Part shown: positions 54,887 through 61,550 of the stretch, one piece after another
Layout of the letters: every line of letters starts with the position of its first letter
Position numbering within the stretch: position 1 is the first letter of the stretch
The notes under the pieces: model-generated
What the model saw: the letters and a program-made list of their open reading frames with translations, nothing else
Database searches by the model: none
Told to the model about the DNA's origin: nothing
Assembly (NCBI GenBank): GCA_964504345.1
Contig: CAZDDX010000007.1
Location: 1-64,000 of the forward strand
DNA: 64,000 nt
Direction: 5' to 3'
Origin: CAMDTE01 sp964504345
Lineage (GTDB): Bacteria; Bacteroidota; Bacteroidia; Flavobacteriales; Schleiferiaceae
Program-made: the position numbers and the translations under genes

Positions 54887-56535
54887 TAACGGTTGGATTC
54901 TTCAGATTCCGAACCGCTGGAGGGCACCGCAGCGGCGCCGGGTAGCGACCGACTGTTGAACTCACCAAAGACTACGCGGTTGCCTTGGAAGGAAAAGAGC
55001 ACGGCATCCCCCTGGGTGCCGTTGAAGCTCCGAGAATACCGCGGCATGGGACGGAAGCGTCCTTTTCGGTTCACTTGGAGGACGTGGTAGTTCAGTTCCC
55101 CGGACGCGGTCAATTCTGCAGCCACCAATTGACCCGCAAAGGCGTTGGTCATGATGCGCATGGGGCGGTTGGTGGCCCAACGACCCTCGTTCTTGCGGGC
55201 GTCGTTGTACACCAACACCAAATCCGAATCCCGCACGGTCCACAGCAATCCCGAATACCGACCGTTGTCGTTGCGCGTCACCTGTTGCTTGGGCACCAAG
55301 GCCATGTACTCCACTTTGCCGTCCGGCGTGATGCTCAACACCACTACGTCCAGGTAGGAGTAGATGTAGTCAGTACGCACCACCTGACCGCGGGAGTTGG
55401 TGATTTGCTGCACGGTGAAGTAATACACCTCCGCCACCACGTACGAGCCGCCGTCGGCCCGACGAATGAAATCGCGGAATTGAAAATCTGCTTGAACCGG
55501 GCGTTTGCCCCTGCCGCGCAAACCAAAGGACATCCCACGCTTCAACTCCTCGCTGAACGGTTCCAAGGAGGTGGTGATGGGGTCCATCGTTTCCGTGTTC
55601 AGGGTGAAATAAAAAGCTCCCGTGGTGGTGCCGTAGCGTCGGTCCGAATAGAACCCGCAGACATCCAACACATTAGGGTTGCGGTCTACCTGCAAACCCA
55701 CGCCGCTCACCACAAAAACGTCTTTCAATCCCAAGTCAACCTCCTCTGCCTCCACCCGCTTTCCTTGAAAACGGTACAGCAAGTAATCCCGATTGGCGCC
55801 GCCAAAGGTCCAGCGCTCGCCCTCTCGAATATCTGGGTTTTTGTACCCCACCAAATAAAAATCGCCCGAATTGGTGAGGGCTTTACCGGTTACGGTAAAA
55901 AAGGCACTGCGCCGTTGCAACCCAAAGCGGGTCCGCCACTGTTCTTCCAAATCACGGTTGTACACCACCACCTGAACTTCGGCTTCTGGGTTCACAATTT
56001 GTTTTGCCGGCTCCGAATAAACCCCAAAAAGGCTGGAGTCACGGCTCCAAACCACGTCCACATTAGCTTCCGACAAAGCGCGAGAATCCAACTTATCTAA
56101 GGGAATAACCGTACCCGGATCACCGGTAGAATCTACCTTGACGAGCAATAGCGTTCGAGCGCGTTCTTCAGCAGAGTAGGCCTGATAAAAAAGATAAAAT
56201 TCGCCGCGCACCACGTGCACCGTGGTTAAGCGGGCAATCCGACCTTGGTAGCGAAAACCTTCCACCTCCGTTTGCCATTCCTGCAACCCGGTGCCGCGTT
56301 GGTATTTGGCCACCAAAACGCGATCTAGCTTGGCCAAAATCGATCGTGTTCCAACGGTGTAATAGTGGCCACGGTCCGTACCCACAATGCCTTGCACGCG
56401 CAATTGATTCAAGCGATAAGCCGGTCCCCACTGAACGTATGCGGGTGCCGAAGCCGATTTATTCTGGCCCGATAATTGAAGGGACAGTAAAACCAAGAAG
56501 GCCGAGAACCAACGGTTCAATACATTTGTTTTCAT
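54886..56535 (-). CDS. Exported protein of unknown function
   Basis: 549 residues, not recognised. A signal peptide (MKTNVLNRWF to LQLSGQ, about 1-24) is followed by a beta-strand-rich protein with a repeated layout of short strands, polar turns and charged residues, such as LNQLRVQGIVGTDRGHYYTVGTRSIL, DFYLVGYKNPDIREGERWTFG and YSGLLWTVRDSDLVLVYND; this is compatible with a beta-propeller. The C-terminus is Ser/Glu-rich. It is translationally coupled to rlmN (TAATG). An upstream in-frame extension lacks a signal peptide and crosses the promoter, so it is rejected. It is divergent from a barrel-like gene. Confidence 0.65.
   Translation of the reverse strand: MKTNVLNRWFSAFLVLLSLQLSGQNKSASAPAYVQWGPAYRLNQLRVQGIVGTDRGHYYTVGTRSILAKLDRVLVAKYQRGTGLQEWQTEVEGFRYQGRIARLTTVHVVRGEFYLFYQAYSAEERARTLLLVKVDSTGDPGTVIPLDKLDSRALSEANVDVVWSRDSSLFGVYSEPAKQIVNPEAEVQVVVYNRDLEEQWRTRFGLQRRSAFFTVTGKALTNSGDFYLVGYKNPDIREGERWTFGGANRDYLLYRFQGKRVEAEEVDLGLKDVFVVSGVGLQVDRNPNVLDVCGFYSDRRYGTTTGAFYFTLNTETMDPITTSLEPFSEELKRGMSFGLRGRGKRPVQADFQFRDFIRRADGGSYVVAEVYYFTVQQITNSRGQVVRTDYIYSYLDVVVLSITPDGKVEYMALVPKQQVTRNDNGRYSGLLWTVRDSDLVLVYNDARKNEGRWATNRPMRIMTNAFAGQLVAAELTASGELNYHVLQVNRKGRFRPMPRYSRSFNGTQGDAVLFSFQGNRVVFGEFNSRSLPGAAAVPSSGSESEESNR
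56521..56528 (+). promoter_or_regulatory. Promoter -7 element of the barrel-like gene
   Basis: TACATTTG, exact TAnnTTTG, ends 31 nt before the ATG at 56560. It lies within the first codons of the divergent gene that starts at 56535. Confidence 0.4.
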
Positions 56536-56552
56536 GGTACGAAATTCAAGAA

Positions 56553-56560
56553 CGAAGGTA
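56553..56560 (-). promoter_or_regulatory. Possible -7 element of the exported-protein/rlmN unit
   Basis: TACCTTCG, one position from TAnnTTTG, ends 17 nt before the ATG at 56535 and touches the divergent ATG at 56560. Confidence 0.4.
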
Positions 56561-57366
56561 TGAAAGGAAGTGGGTTGGTCTGGGCTTGTTTTGCAGCCGC
56601 TGTATTGAGTGCTTACGGAGCCAATGGCCAGGTAATTCAAATGCAAAAACGGACGATTTCCCCGACCGGACGGACACCGCAAACTGCGCAGCCCGAAACG
56701 CGAACCTCCGAGCCCGCCGAACCCAATCGTAAGTTGAGCTATTTAGAAAAACTGGCGCAATCGCCCCTTCGCGACCGGTACCGATCCGGGCTAAAGATTC
56801 ACCCAAGTGCTTGGAGCGTTGGCGCATACCCATTGTCGTACGAATACCGTGCCGGAAAAAAGTGGAGTTGGGAAGTAGGGCTTCAGGCAACCAACCGAAA
56901 CTTCTGGAGAGAGAGCATTTGGCCGGCACACCCGGGAATCTCTTCTTTGTCTGCCGAATACACATGGAAATTAGGCGGATTTGTTCAAGGAAAATACTTT
57001 TTCCGAAAGCCAGCGTTTCAAAACGGTTGGTACTTGGGCGGGCAAGCTCAGTTTAGGCCGTACGCCGACAAGGTTCAATTTACGGAAACCAATACCGGTG
57101 GCGGTACGACGCTGCAAACCATACGTCCGTTCAGGAACTACCTGGACGCCGGGTTGCTGTTGGGCTACCAGGTGCGGGCCGCAGAACGATGGATATTGGA
57201 TTTCTCCTTGGGCGCCGGCGTGCGCCGCACCTACCGAGCAGAAGGTCAAGAGCAGTTTAATGCGTTCAACGAGACCGTTGCGGTCTTGAATACTCCCGAG
57301 TGGTCTGCGTTGCCTTATCTGCAGACCGGGGTGAAAATCGGGCTTTTGTTGCCAAAAAAACGCTGA
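56560..57366 (+). CDS. Predicted outer-membrane beta-barrel protein, unknown function
   Basis: 268 residues. A signal peptide (MKGSGLVWACFAAAV to YGANGQ, about 1-24) is followed by a Thr/Pro/Arg-rich linker to about residue 65, then alternating strands with aromatic residues (SVGAYPLSYEYRAGKKWSWEVGLQ, GKYFFRKPAFQNGWYLGGQAQFRP, LDAGLLLGYQVRAAERWILDFSLGAGVRRTY) as in small outer-membrane barrels of the DUF3575 or OmpW-like sort. It ends in PKKR, not the usual C-terminal aromatic. It is divergent from the unknown exported-protein gene, and the 21-bp repeat follows its stop by 27 bp. Confidence 0.6.
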   Translation: MKGSGLVWACFAAAVLSAYGANGQVIQMQKRTISPTGRTPQTAQPETRTSEPAEPNRKLSYLEKLAQSPLRDRYRSGLKIHPSAWSVGAYPLSYEYRAGKKWSWEVGLQATNRNFWRESIWPAHPGISSLSAEYTWKLGGFVQGKYFFRKPAFQNGWYLGGQAQFRPYADKVQFTETNTGGGTTLQTIRPFRNYLDAGLLLGYQVRAAERWILDFSLGAGVRRTYRAEGQEQFNAFNETVAVLNTPEWSALPYLQTGVKIGLLLPKKR

Positions 57367-57393
57367 AAACGAGGCAAATAGGCGCTAAATCCG

Positions 57394-57519
57394 GCCGATA
57401 AAGCAAACACAAAAGCCGAGAAAGCAAACACAAAAGCCGAGAAAGCAAACACAACGGCTGATTTAGTAAACACCTCGGCTGAAAAGTCAAACACATCGGC
57501 TGAAATACAAACACCCCGG
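57394..57519. repeat. 21-bp tandem repeat, six units
   Basis: Six head-to-tail 21-bp units. Units 1-3 share GCCGA then AAAGCAAACACAA; units 4-6 diverge but keep GCTGA and AAACAC at fixed positions. The first two differ at a single base. The last unit runs into a terminator stem. Opposite ends carry AGCCGAG and its complement CTCGGCT, so the array can also fold back. The phase keeps one frame open as seven-residue repeats (AEKANTK type), but no start codon precedes it. Confidence 0.85.
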
Positions 57520-57549
57520 TCGCCTCTGCGAGGCGACCGGGGTGTTTTT
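57510..57549. terminator. Bidirectional intrinsic terminator
   Basis: A perfect 17-bp stem AACACCCCGGTCGCCTC / GAGGCGACCGGGGTGTT with a 3-nt loop, followed by a T tract. It lies between convergent genes (ends at 57366 and 57567). Confidence 0.85.
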
Positions 57550-57566
57550 ATGATGCTTTTGGTGAA

Positions 57567-58622
57567 TTAAATAAACAGTAGCGCGTCTCCGTAGCAAAGG
57601 AAACGGTAGCCCTCTTTGACTGCGGTATTGTATACTTCCATCGTCAATTCGTGGCCGGCAAAAGCACTGGTCAGCATGAGTAAGGTGGACTGCGGCTCGT
57701 GGAAATTGGTCAGGAGGCTGTCCGCTACCTTGAATTCGTAGGGTGGGAAAATGAACTTGTTGGTCCAGCTGGACGTTGGCTTGATTCCATTTTCGGTGGT
57801 TGTGGAGCTTTCCATGGCTCGAATCACGGTAGTACCCACCGCGCAAACGCGCTTGCGGTTGGCTTTCGCTTTATTGACGGCGTCTGCAGTTTCAGGATAA
57901 ATCCAAAACTGTTCCGAATCCATCTTGTGCTTGGAGAGGTCTTCTACCTCTACGTTGCGGAAAGTGCCCAGGCCAACGTGCATGGTCATCTTGGCCAAGT
58001 CTACACCTTTGATTTCCAAACGCTTTAGCATGTTCTTGCTGAAGTGCAAGGATGCAACGGGGGCGGCCACGGCGCCTTCTACCTCCGCAAAAATGCTTTG
58101 GTAGCGCTCCTCGTCCTCGGGCTCCAACGGACGTTCAATGTACTTGGGAATGGGGGTTTCGCCCATTTCGCGCAATTTGATGCGGAACTCCTCGTAGGAA
58201 CCGTCGTACAAGAAACGCAAGGTGCGGCCGCGGGAAGTGGTGTTGTCGATGACTTCCGCTACTAGGGAGTCGTCGTCGCCAAAATACAGTTTGTTTCCGA
58301 TGCGAATTTTGCGCGCTGGATCCACCAAAACGTCCCACAATCGGCTTTCCGAGTTCAACTCACGAAGCAAGAAAACCTCAATGAGGGCGCCTGTTTTTTC
58401 TTTGTTGCCCCACATGCGGGCGGGAAAAACCTTGGTGTTGTTCAAAACCAGGCAGTCGCCTTCGCTGAAATAGTCCACCAGATCGCTGAAGAGGCGGTGC
58501 TCAATTTTCCCGGTGTCTTTATGAACCACCATGAGACGGGCATCGTCTCGGAAGGGTGCGGGGTGTTGCGCAATTAGTTCTTGCGGCAAATCGTAGTGGA
58601 AATGGGACAGCTTCATTTTCAT
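57567..58622 (-). CDS. queA: S-adenosylmethionine:tRNA ribosyltransferase-isomerase QueA
   Basis: 351 residues, normal for QueA. It transfers the ribosyl part of SAM to preQ1 in tRNA to form epoxyqueuosine, the substrate of QueG encoded at 31 kb. Signatures include LIAQHPAPFRDDARLMV, DCLVLNNTKVFPARMWG, HVGLGTFRNVEVEDLSKHKMDSE and SLLTNFHEPQSTLLMLTSAFAG. Two in-frame Met codons (58622 and 58616) are plausible starts; a near-consensus -7 element ends 4 nt before the first. A longer frame crosses this promoter and is rejected. It follows truB but appears to have its own promoter. Confidence 0.94.
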   Translation of the reverse strand: MKMKLSHFHYDLPQELIAQHPAPFRDDARLMVVHKDTGKIEHRLFSDLVDYFSEGDCLVLNNTKVFPARMWGNKEKTGALIEVFLLRELNSESRLWDVLVDPARKIRIGNKLYFGDDDSLVAEVIDNTTSRGRTLRFLYDGSYEEFRIKLREMGETPIPKYIERPLEPEDEERYQSIFAEVEGAVAAPVASLHFSKNMLKRLEIKGVDLAKMTMHVGLGTFRNVEVEDLSKHKMDSEQFWIYPETADAVNKAKANRKRVCAVGTTVIRAMESSTTTENGIKPTSSWTNKFIFPPYEFKVADSLLTNFHEPQSTLLMLTSAFAGHELTMEVYNTAVKEGYRFLCYGDALLFI

Positions 58623-58626
58623 GCCG

Positions 58627-58634
58627 CGAAGGTA
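58627..58634 (-). promoter_or_regulatory. Possible -7 element of queA
   Basis: TACCTTCG, one position from TAnnTTTG, ends 4 nt before the ATG at 58622. Confidence 0.4.
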
Positions 58635-58696
58635 CCATATTGAAGGGGGGGTTGTCAAGCGATTGCACGCATTTCCCAAAATGAATTGAATCCGAG

Positions 58697-58717
58697 GCCC
58701 AAAAGATTGGGCTTTTT
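58697..58717 (+). terminator. Plus-strand hairpin with T tract between truB and queA
   Basis: GCCCAA / TTGGGC stem with an AAGA loop followed by five T residues on the plus strand. Both neighbouring genes are on the minus strand, so it would stop antisense transcription or end an unseen plus-strand RNA. It has no T tract in the minus direction. Confidence 0.35.
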
Positions 58718-58745
58718 CGTTTGCTGCAAGGGCAGCTTAGAGGTG

Positions 58746-59558
58746 CTACTCCTCCGCTTGCGCGGTTTCCCGGTGGCTGAGCACGTCCAACAGGTTGGGC
58801 AAGGACCACGCTTCCGATTCCGTCCAGGGCCCTACTTGGGTGCGTCGCAGGGCGGTGAGGTAGGCACCGCACCCCCAGGCACTGCCCAAGTCATGCGCCA
58901 GGGAACGAATGTAGGTGCCTTTGCCGCAGGAAATGGATAGCTCAACGCTGCCCGTCAAGGGATCAAAAGAGTCAATTTCGAGAGACTCCACCACAACGGG
59001 CCGAGTAGGAATTTCAACTTCCTGGCCTTTTCGGGCTAATTTGTAGAGGGTCTGCCCCCCTATTTTTAGAGCAGAGAAAAGGGGCGGACGTTGGTGAATG
59101 GTGCCGCGAAAGTTGGGCAGTACTGCTTCCAGGGCCGAAGCAGAAGTTGGGACAATAGCACCAACAAATGGCTCTTCTGGTGTTTCTGCGTCGTAGGAGG
59201 GCGTGGTGTAGCCCAGCTTTAAACGAGCTCGGTACCCCTTGCTGCCGGCCATTTCCGACTCAATGCGCTTGGTGGCCTTGCCCACGCACACCACCAAAAC
59301 GCCGGTGGCCAAAGGGTCTAAAGTACCGGCGTGCCCAATTTTAACGCTCTTCAGCCCGTAGGCGCGTCGCAGGGCGTACTTGAGTTTGTTGACCACGTCG
59401 AACGAAGTCCATTCCAACGGCTTGTCCACGGCAAAGATCCAACCGGCCTGCAATTCTTCCTCCGTCTTGGGGATTTCTTGGTGTCTCGCATGTGCAGCAG
59501 CGAGGATTGGATGTGCTGCAGCCGAAGCGTCCTCGGGATTCGGGGGAGATGGAAGCAC
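58746..59558 (-). CDS. truB: tRNA pseudouridine-55 synthase TruB
   Basis: 270 residues from a GTG start. It isomerises U55 in the T loop of tRNAs. The catalytic Asp81 lies in IGHAGTLDPLATGVL, and WTSFDVVNKLKYALRR, YDAETPEEP, RGTIHQRPPLFSALKIGG and GTYIRSLAHDLG are family segments. The first ~38 residues form a polar extension before the conserved GWIFAVDKP; no ATG is available in that region. It follows uppP by 30 bp in the ftsX-DUF3098-uppP-truB unit. Confidence 0.93.
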   Translation of the reverse strand: MLPSPPNPEDASAAAHPILAAAHARHQEIPKTEEELQAGWIFAVDKPLEWTSFDVVNKLKYALRRAYGLKSVKIGHAGTLDPLATGVLVVCVGKATKRIESEMAGSKGYRARLKLGYTTPSYDAETPEEPFVGAIVPTSASALEAVLPNFRGTIHQRPPLFSALKIGGQTLYKLARKGQEVEIPTRPVVVESLEIDSFDPLTGSVELSISCGKGTYIRSLAHDLGSAWGCGAYLTALRRTQVGPWTESEAWSLPNLLDVLSHRETAQAEE

Positions 59559-59588
59559 GGAGGTCGTGAGAAAATCCGGATACGGGAA

Positions 59589-60389
59589 TCAGAACCAAAC
59601 GGTTCCCAAGGCCAGTAGCCCGACGGCGAAACAATACACGGCGAATCCAGACAGCTTTGCTTTCTTCACAAAAGCAATCATGGCTTGACACGCCCACAGT
59701 CCGGTAAAAAATGCCGCAACAAAACCTATGAGCAAGGGAAGGAGCGGATCGGAAGTGCCGGAAGAACCCATCTCAACAAGGCTCTTGGTGTCTACCAGCA
59801 TTTTGCCTAGGATCAATGGGACCACCATCAAAAAGCTGAAACGAGCGGCCTTTTCGCGGTCTATGCCCAGAAGGACGGCGGTGGCGATGGTTGCACCAGA
59901 GCGGGAAATACCGGGCAAAATGGCAATGGCTTGGGCAATACCCACCACGGCAGCATCCGAATAGCCCACATTCTTATGGGTCTTCTTGGCTTTGTTGGCC
60001 CACAACAGCAGTACTCCCGTCAGCAGCAGCATGGCGCCCACAAAGGCGATTCGGCCGTTGAAGAGTGCTTCCAGCTGATCCAAAAAGACCAAGCCAACCA
60101 CCGCGGCGGGAATCATGGAAAGGATAATTTTGCCTGCAAATTGTAGGTCGTCTGCATCCCGACGAACGAGGCCGGTCAAAATTTTACCAATGTCTTTGCG
60201 GAAGACCACCACGGTGCTCAAGGCTGTGGCGGCGTGAACCACCACAGTGAACAACAAACTTTCTGCTGCTTCGGCGTCGTACCCCAAGAGGGCCTTGCCC
60301 AGTTCCAAGTGCCCGGAGGAGCTCACGGGCAAAAACTCCGTCAGCCCTTGGACAATGCCCAAAAGCAAAGCTTGAATCAATGCTTCCAT
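59589..60389 (-). CDS. uppP: Undecaprenyl-diphosphate phosphatase UppP
   Basis: 266 residues, multi-helix membrane enzyme that recycles undecaprenyl diphosphate to the monophosphate carrier lipid for cell-wall synthesis; its loss gives bacitracin sensitivity. Both catalytic motifs are present: QGLTEFLPVSSSGHLELGKAL (about 14-34, slightly shortened here) and ILPGISRSGATIATAVLLG (about 157-175). It starts 2 bp after DUF3098 and precedes truB. Confidence 0.95.
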   Translation of the reverse strand: MEALIQALLLGIVQGLTEFLPVSSSGHLELGKALLGYDAEAAESLLFTVVVHAATALSTVVVFRKDIGKILTGLVRRDADDLQFAGKIILSMIPAAVVGLVFLDQLEALFNGRIAFVGAMLLLTGVLLLWANKAKKTHKNVGYSDAAVVGIAQAIAILPGISRSGATIATAVLLGIDREKAARFSFLMVVPLILGKMLVDTKSLVEMGSSGTSDPLLPLLIGFVAAFFTGLWACQAMIAFVKKAKLSGFAVYCFAVGLLALGTVWF

Positions 60390-60391
60390 CC

Positions 60392-60622
60392 TCAGTTCTG
60401 TGCCGCAGGACGACGCAACAAAGCCACCAGAGCAACGCCCAAGCCGGCCAAAACCAATCCAGGAGCCGCTACCAGACGCTGGGCGTTGAACATCTCTGGA
60501 TTGTACACGTTGGGATCGTCGGATCCGCCACCTTGCATCAGGAAGTAGCCTACCAAGATCAAAACAACGCTACCGGCCAAAAGCAGGTACGAAGTGCGGT
60601 CGAACAAAAAAGTGGATTTCAT
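60392..60622 (-). CDS. DUF3098 small membrane protein
   Basis: 76 residues with two hydrophobic helices (about 11-29 and 50-69) joined by a polar loop (GGGSDDPNVYNPEMFNAQRL). It matches the DUF3098 family, found between ftsX and uppP in Bacteroidota. The role is unknown; its location suggests envelope or division work. Its ATG overlaps the ftsX stop as ATGA. Confidence 0.85.
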   Translation of the reverse strand: MKSTFLFDRTSYLLLAGSVVLILVGYFLMQGGGSDDPNVYNPEMFNAQRLVAAPGLVLAGLGVALVALLRRPAAQN

Positions 60623-61506
60623 TGGGCATAAAGTTTATCGGTGTGCAAACGCAAATACTTGTGTACAGCCAGGAAGGTGCTGCTCAATGCAATGATCAAA
60701 CCCAGCAAAAGCAATCCTGCACTGACCACGGCCCAAGTGGCCCAGGTCAGGAAGGGAGTGGTTTCCGGCGCCCAGGCGGACAGCCCTTGGTACAGTCCAG
60801 CCAACAGCAAGGAAGCTACCGCTCCACCCAAGGCGCCCAGTTGAAGGCCCTGCAGCAAGAACGGGCGGTGAATAAAGGTTTTGGTAGCGCCCACCAATTG
60901 CATGGTTCGGATGACAAAGCGTTTGGCATAGATGCTCAAGCGGATGCTGTTGTGGATGAGGGTCACCGAAATGAGCAACAAAGCGGCCGCAATTCCCAGT
61001 AGGAAGAGCGTTATTTTTTCAACGTTCTGGTGGACCGCACCCAACAAATCGCGGTCGTAGACCAGATCTTCAACAGCCGCTTCCTTGCGGAGCCGCTTCT
61101 CAAGAGCGTCCAACTGATCCGGGGAAAGGTATTCCGCGTGCAGCTTCAAATCCAAAGCGTCGGAAAGGGGGTTGAGGCCCAAAAAGTCCACAAACTCTTC
61201 GCCCAAGTCCTTTTGAAACGCTGCAGCTGCTTGATCCCGAGAAACGAACACTACGCTACGCACTTCCGGTTGATTGGACCACTTTTGTTGGAGTTTGCGC
61301 ACGGTGGCTGCGTCGGTCTCTGGAACCAAAAAGGCGGTGAATGTGAAATTTTCTTGCAGCTCCCGTCCGAGTTCGCGCGCTTGCAGCAACAACGAAGCCA
61401 TGACGCCCACCACAAAAAGGACCAGTGCCATGCTGACGGTGACGGAAACAAAAGCCGTACGGACGCGCTGGCGGTGAAATTGTTCTTCGGGTGCGGGATG
61501 AGCCAT
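60619..61506 (-). CDS. ftsX: Cell-division ABC-type permease FtsX
   Basis: 295 residues with the FtsX layout: one N-terminal helix (about 18-42), a periplasmic domain (about 45-165, FTAFLVPETDAATVRKLQQKW, VSRDQAAAAFQKDLGEEF), then three helices (near 175-195, 225-250, 262-285). FtsX with FtsE controls peptidoglycan hydrolases at the septum. ftsE is not in the window. An exact -7 element ends 4 nt before its ATG, and its start is 44 bp from the divergent leuS start. Confidence 0.92.
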   Translation of the reverse strand: MAHPAPEEQFHRQRVRTAFVSVTVSMALVLFVVGVMASLLLQARELGRELQENFTFTAFLVPETDAATVRKLQQKWSNQPEVRSVVFVSRDQAAAAFQKDLGEEFVDFLGLNPLSDALDLKLHAEYLSPDQLDALEKRLRKEAAVEDLVYDRDLLGAVHQNVEKITLFLLGIAAALLLISVTLIHNSIRLSIYAKRFVIRTMQLVGATKTFIHRPFLLQGLQLGALGGAVASLLLAGLYQGLSAWAPETTPFLTWATWAVVSAGLLLLGLIIALSSTFLAVHKYLRLHTDKLYAQ

Positions 61507-61510
61507 GGAA

Positions 61511-61518
61511 CAAATCTA
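61511..61518 (-). promoter_or_regulatory. Promoter -7 element of the ftsX unit
   Basis: TAGATTTG, exact TAnnTTTG, ends 4 nt before the ftsX ATG at 61506. Confidence 0.45.
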
Positions 61519-61538
61519 CAAAAAAGGCACGGAGGCGC

Positions 61539-61546
61539 TACTTTTG
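61539..61546 (+). promoter_or_regulatory. Promoter -7 element of leuS
   Basis: TACTTTTG, exact TAnnTTTG, ends 4 nt before the leuS ATG at 61551. Confidence 0.45.
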
Positions 61547-61550
61547 CGGC

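Noticed and set aside
57394..57519. CRISPR array
   Set aside because: The 21-bp units are directly adjacent without unique spacers, the units drift, and no cas genes are present.
57373..57549. A coding gene made of the heptad repeat
   Set aside because: No start codon precedes the open phase and two in-frame stops separate it from the upstream gene.
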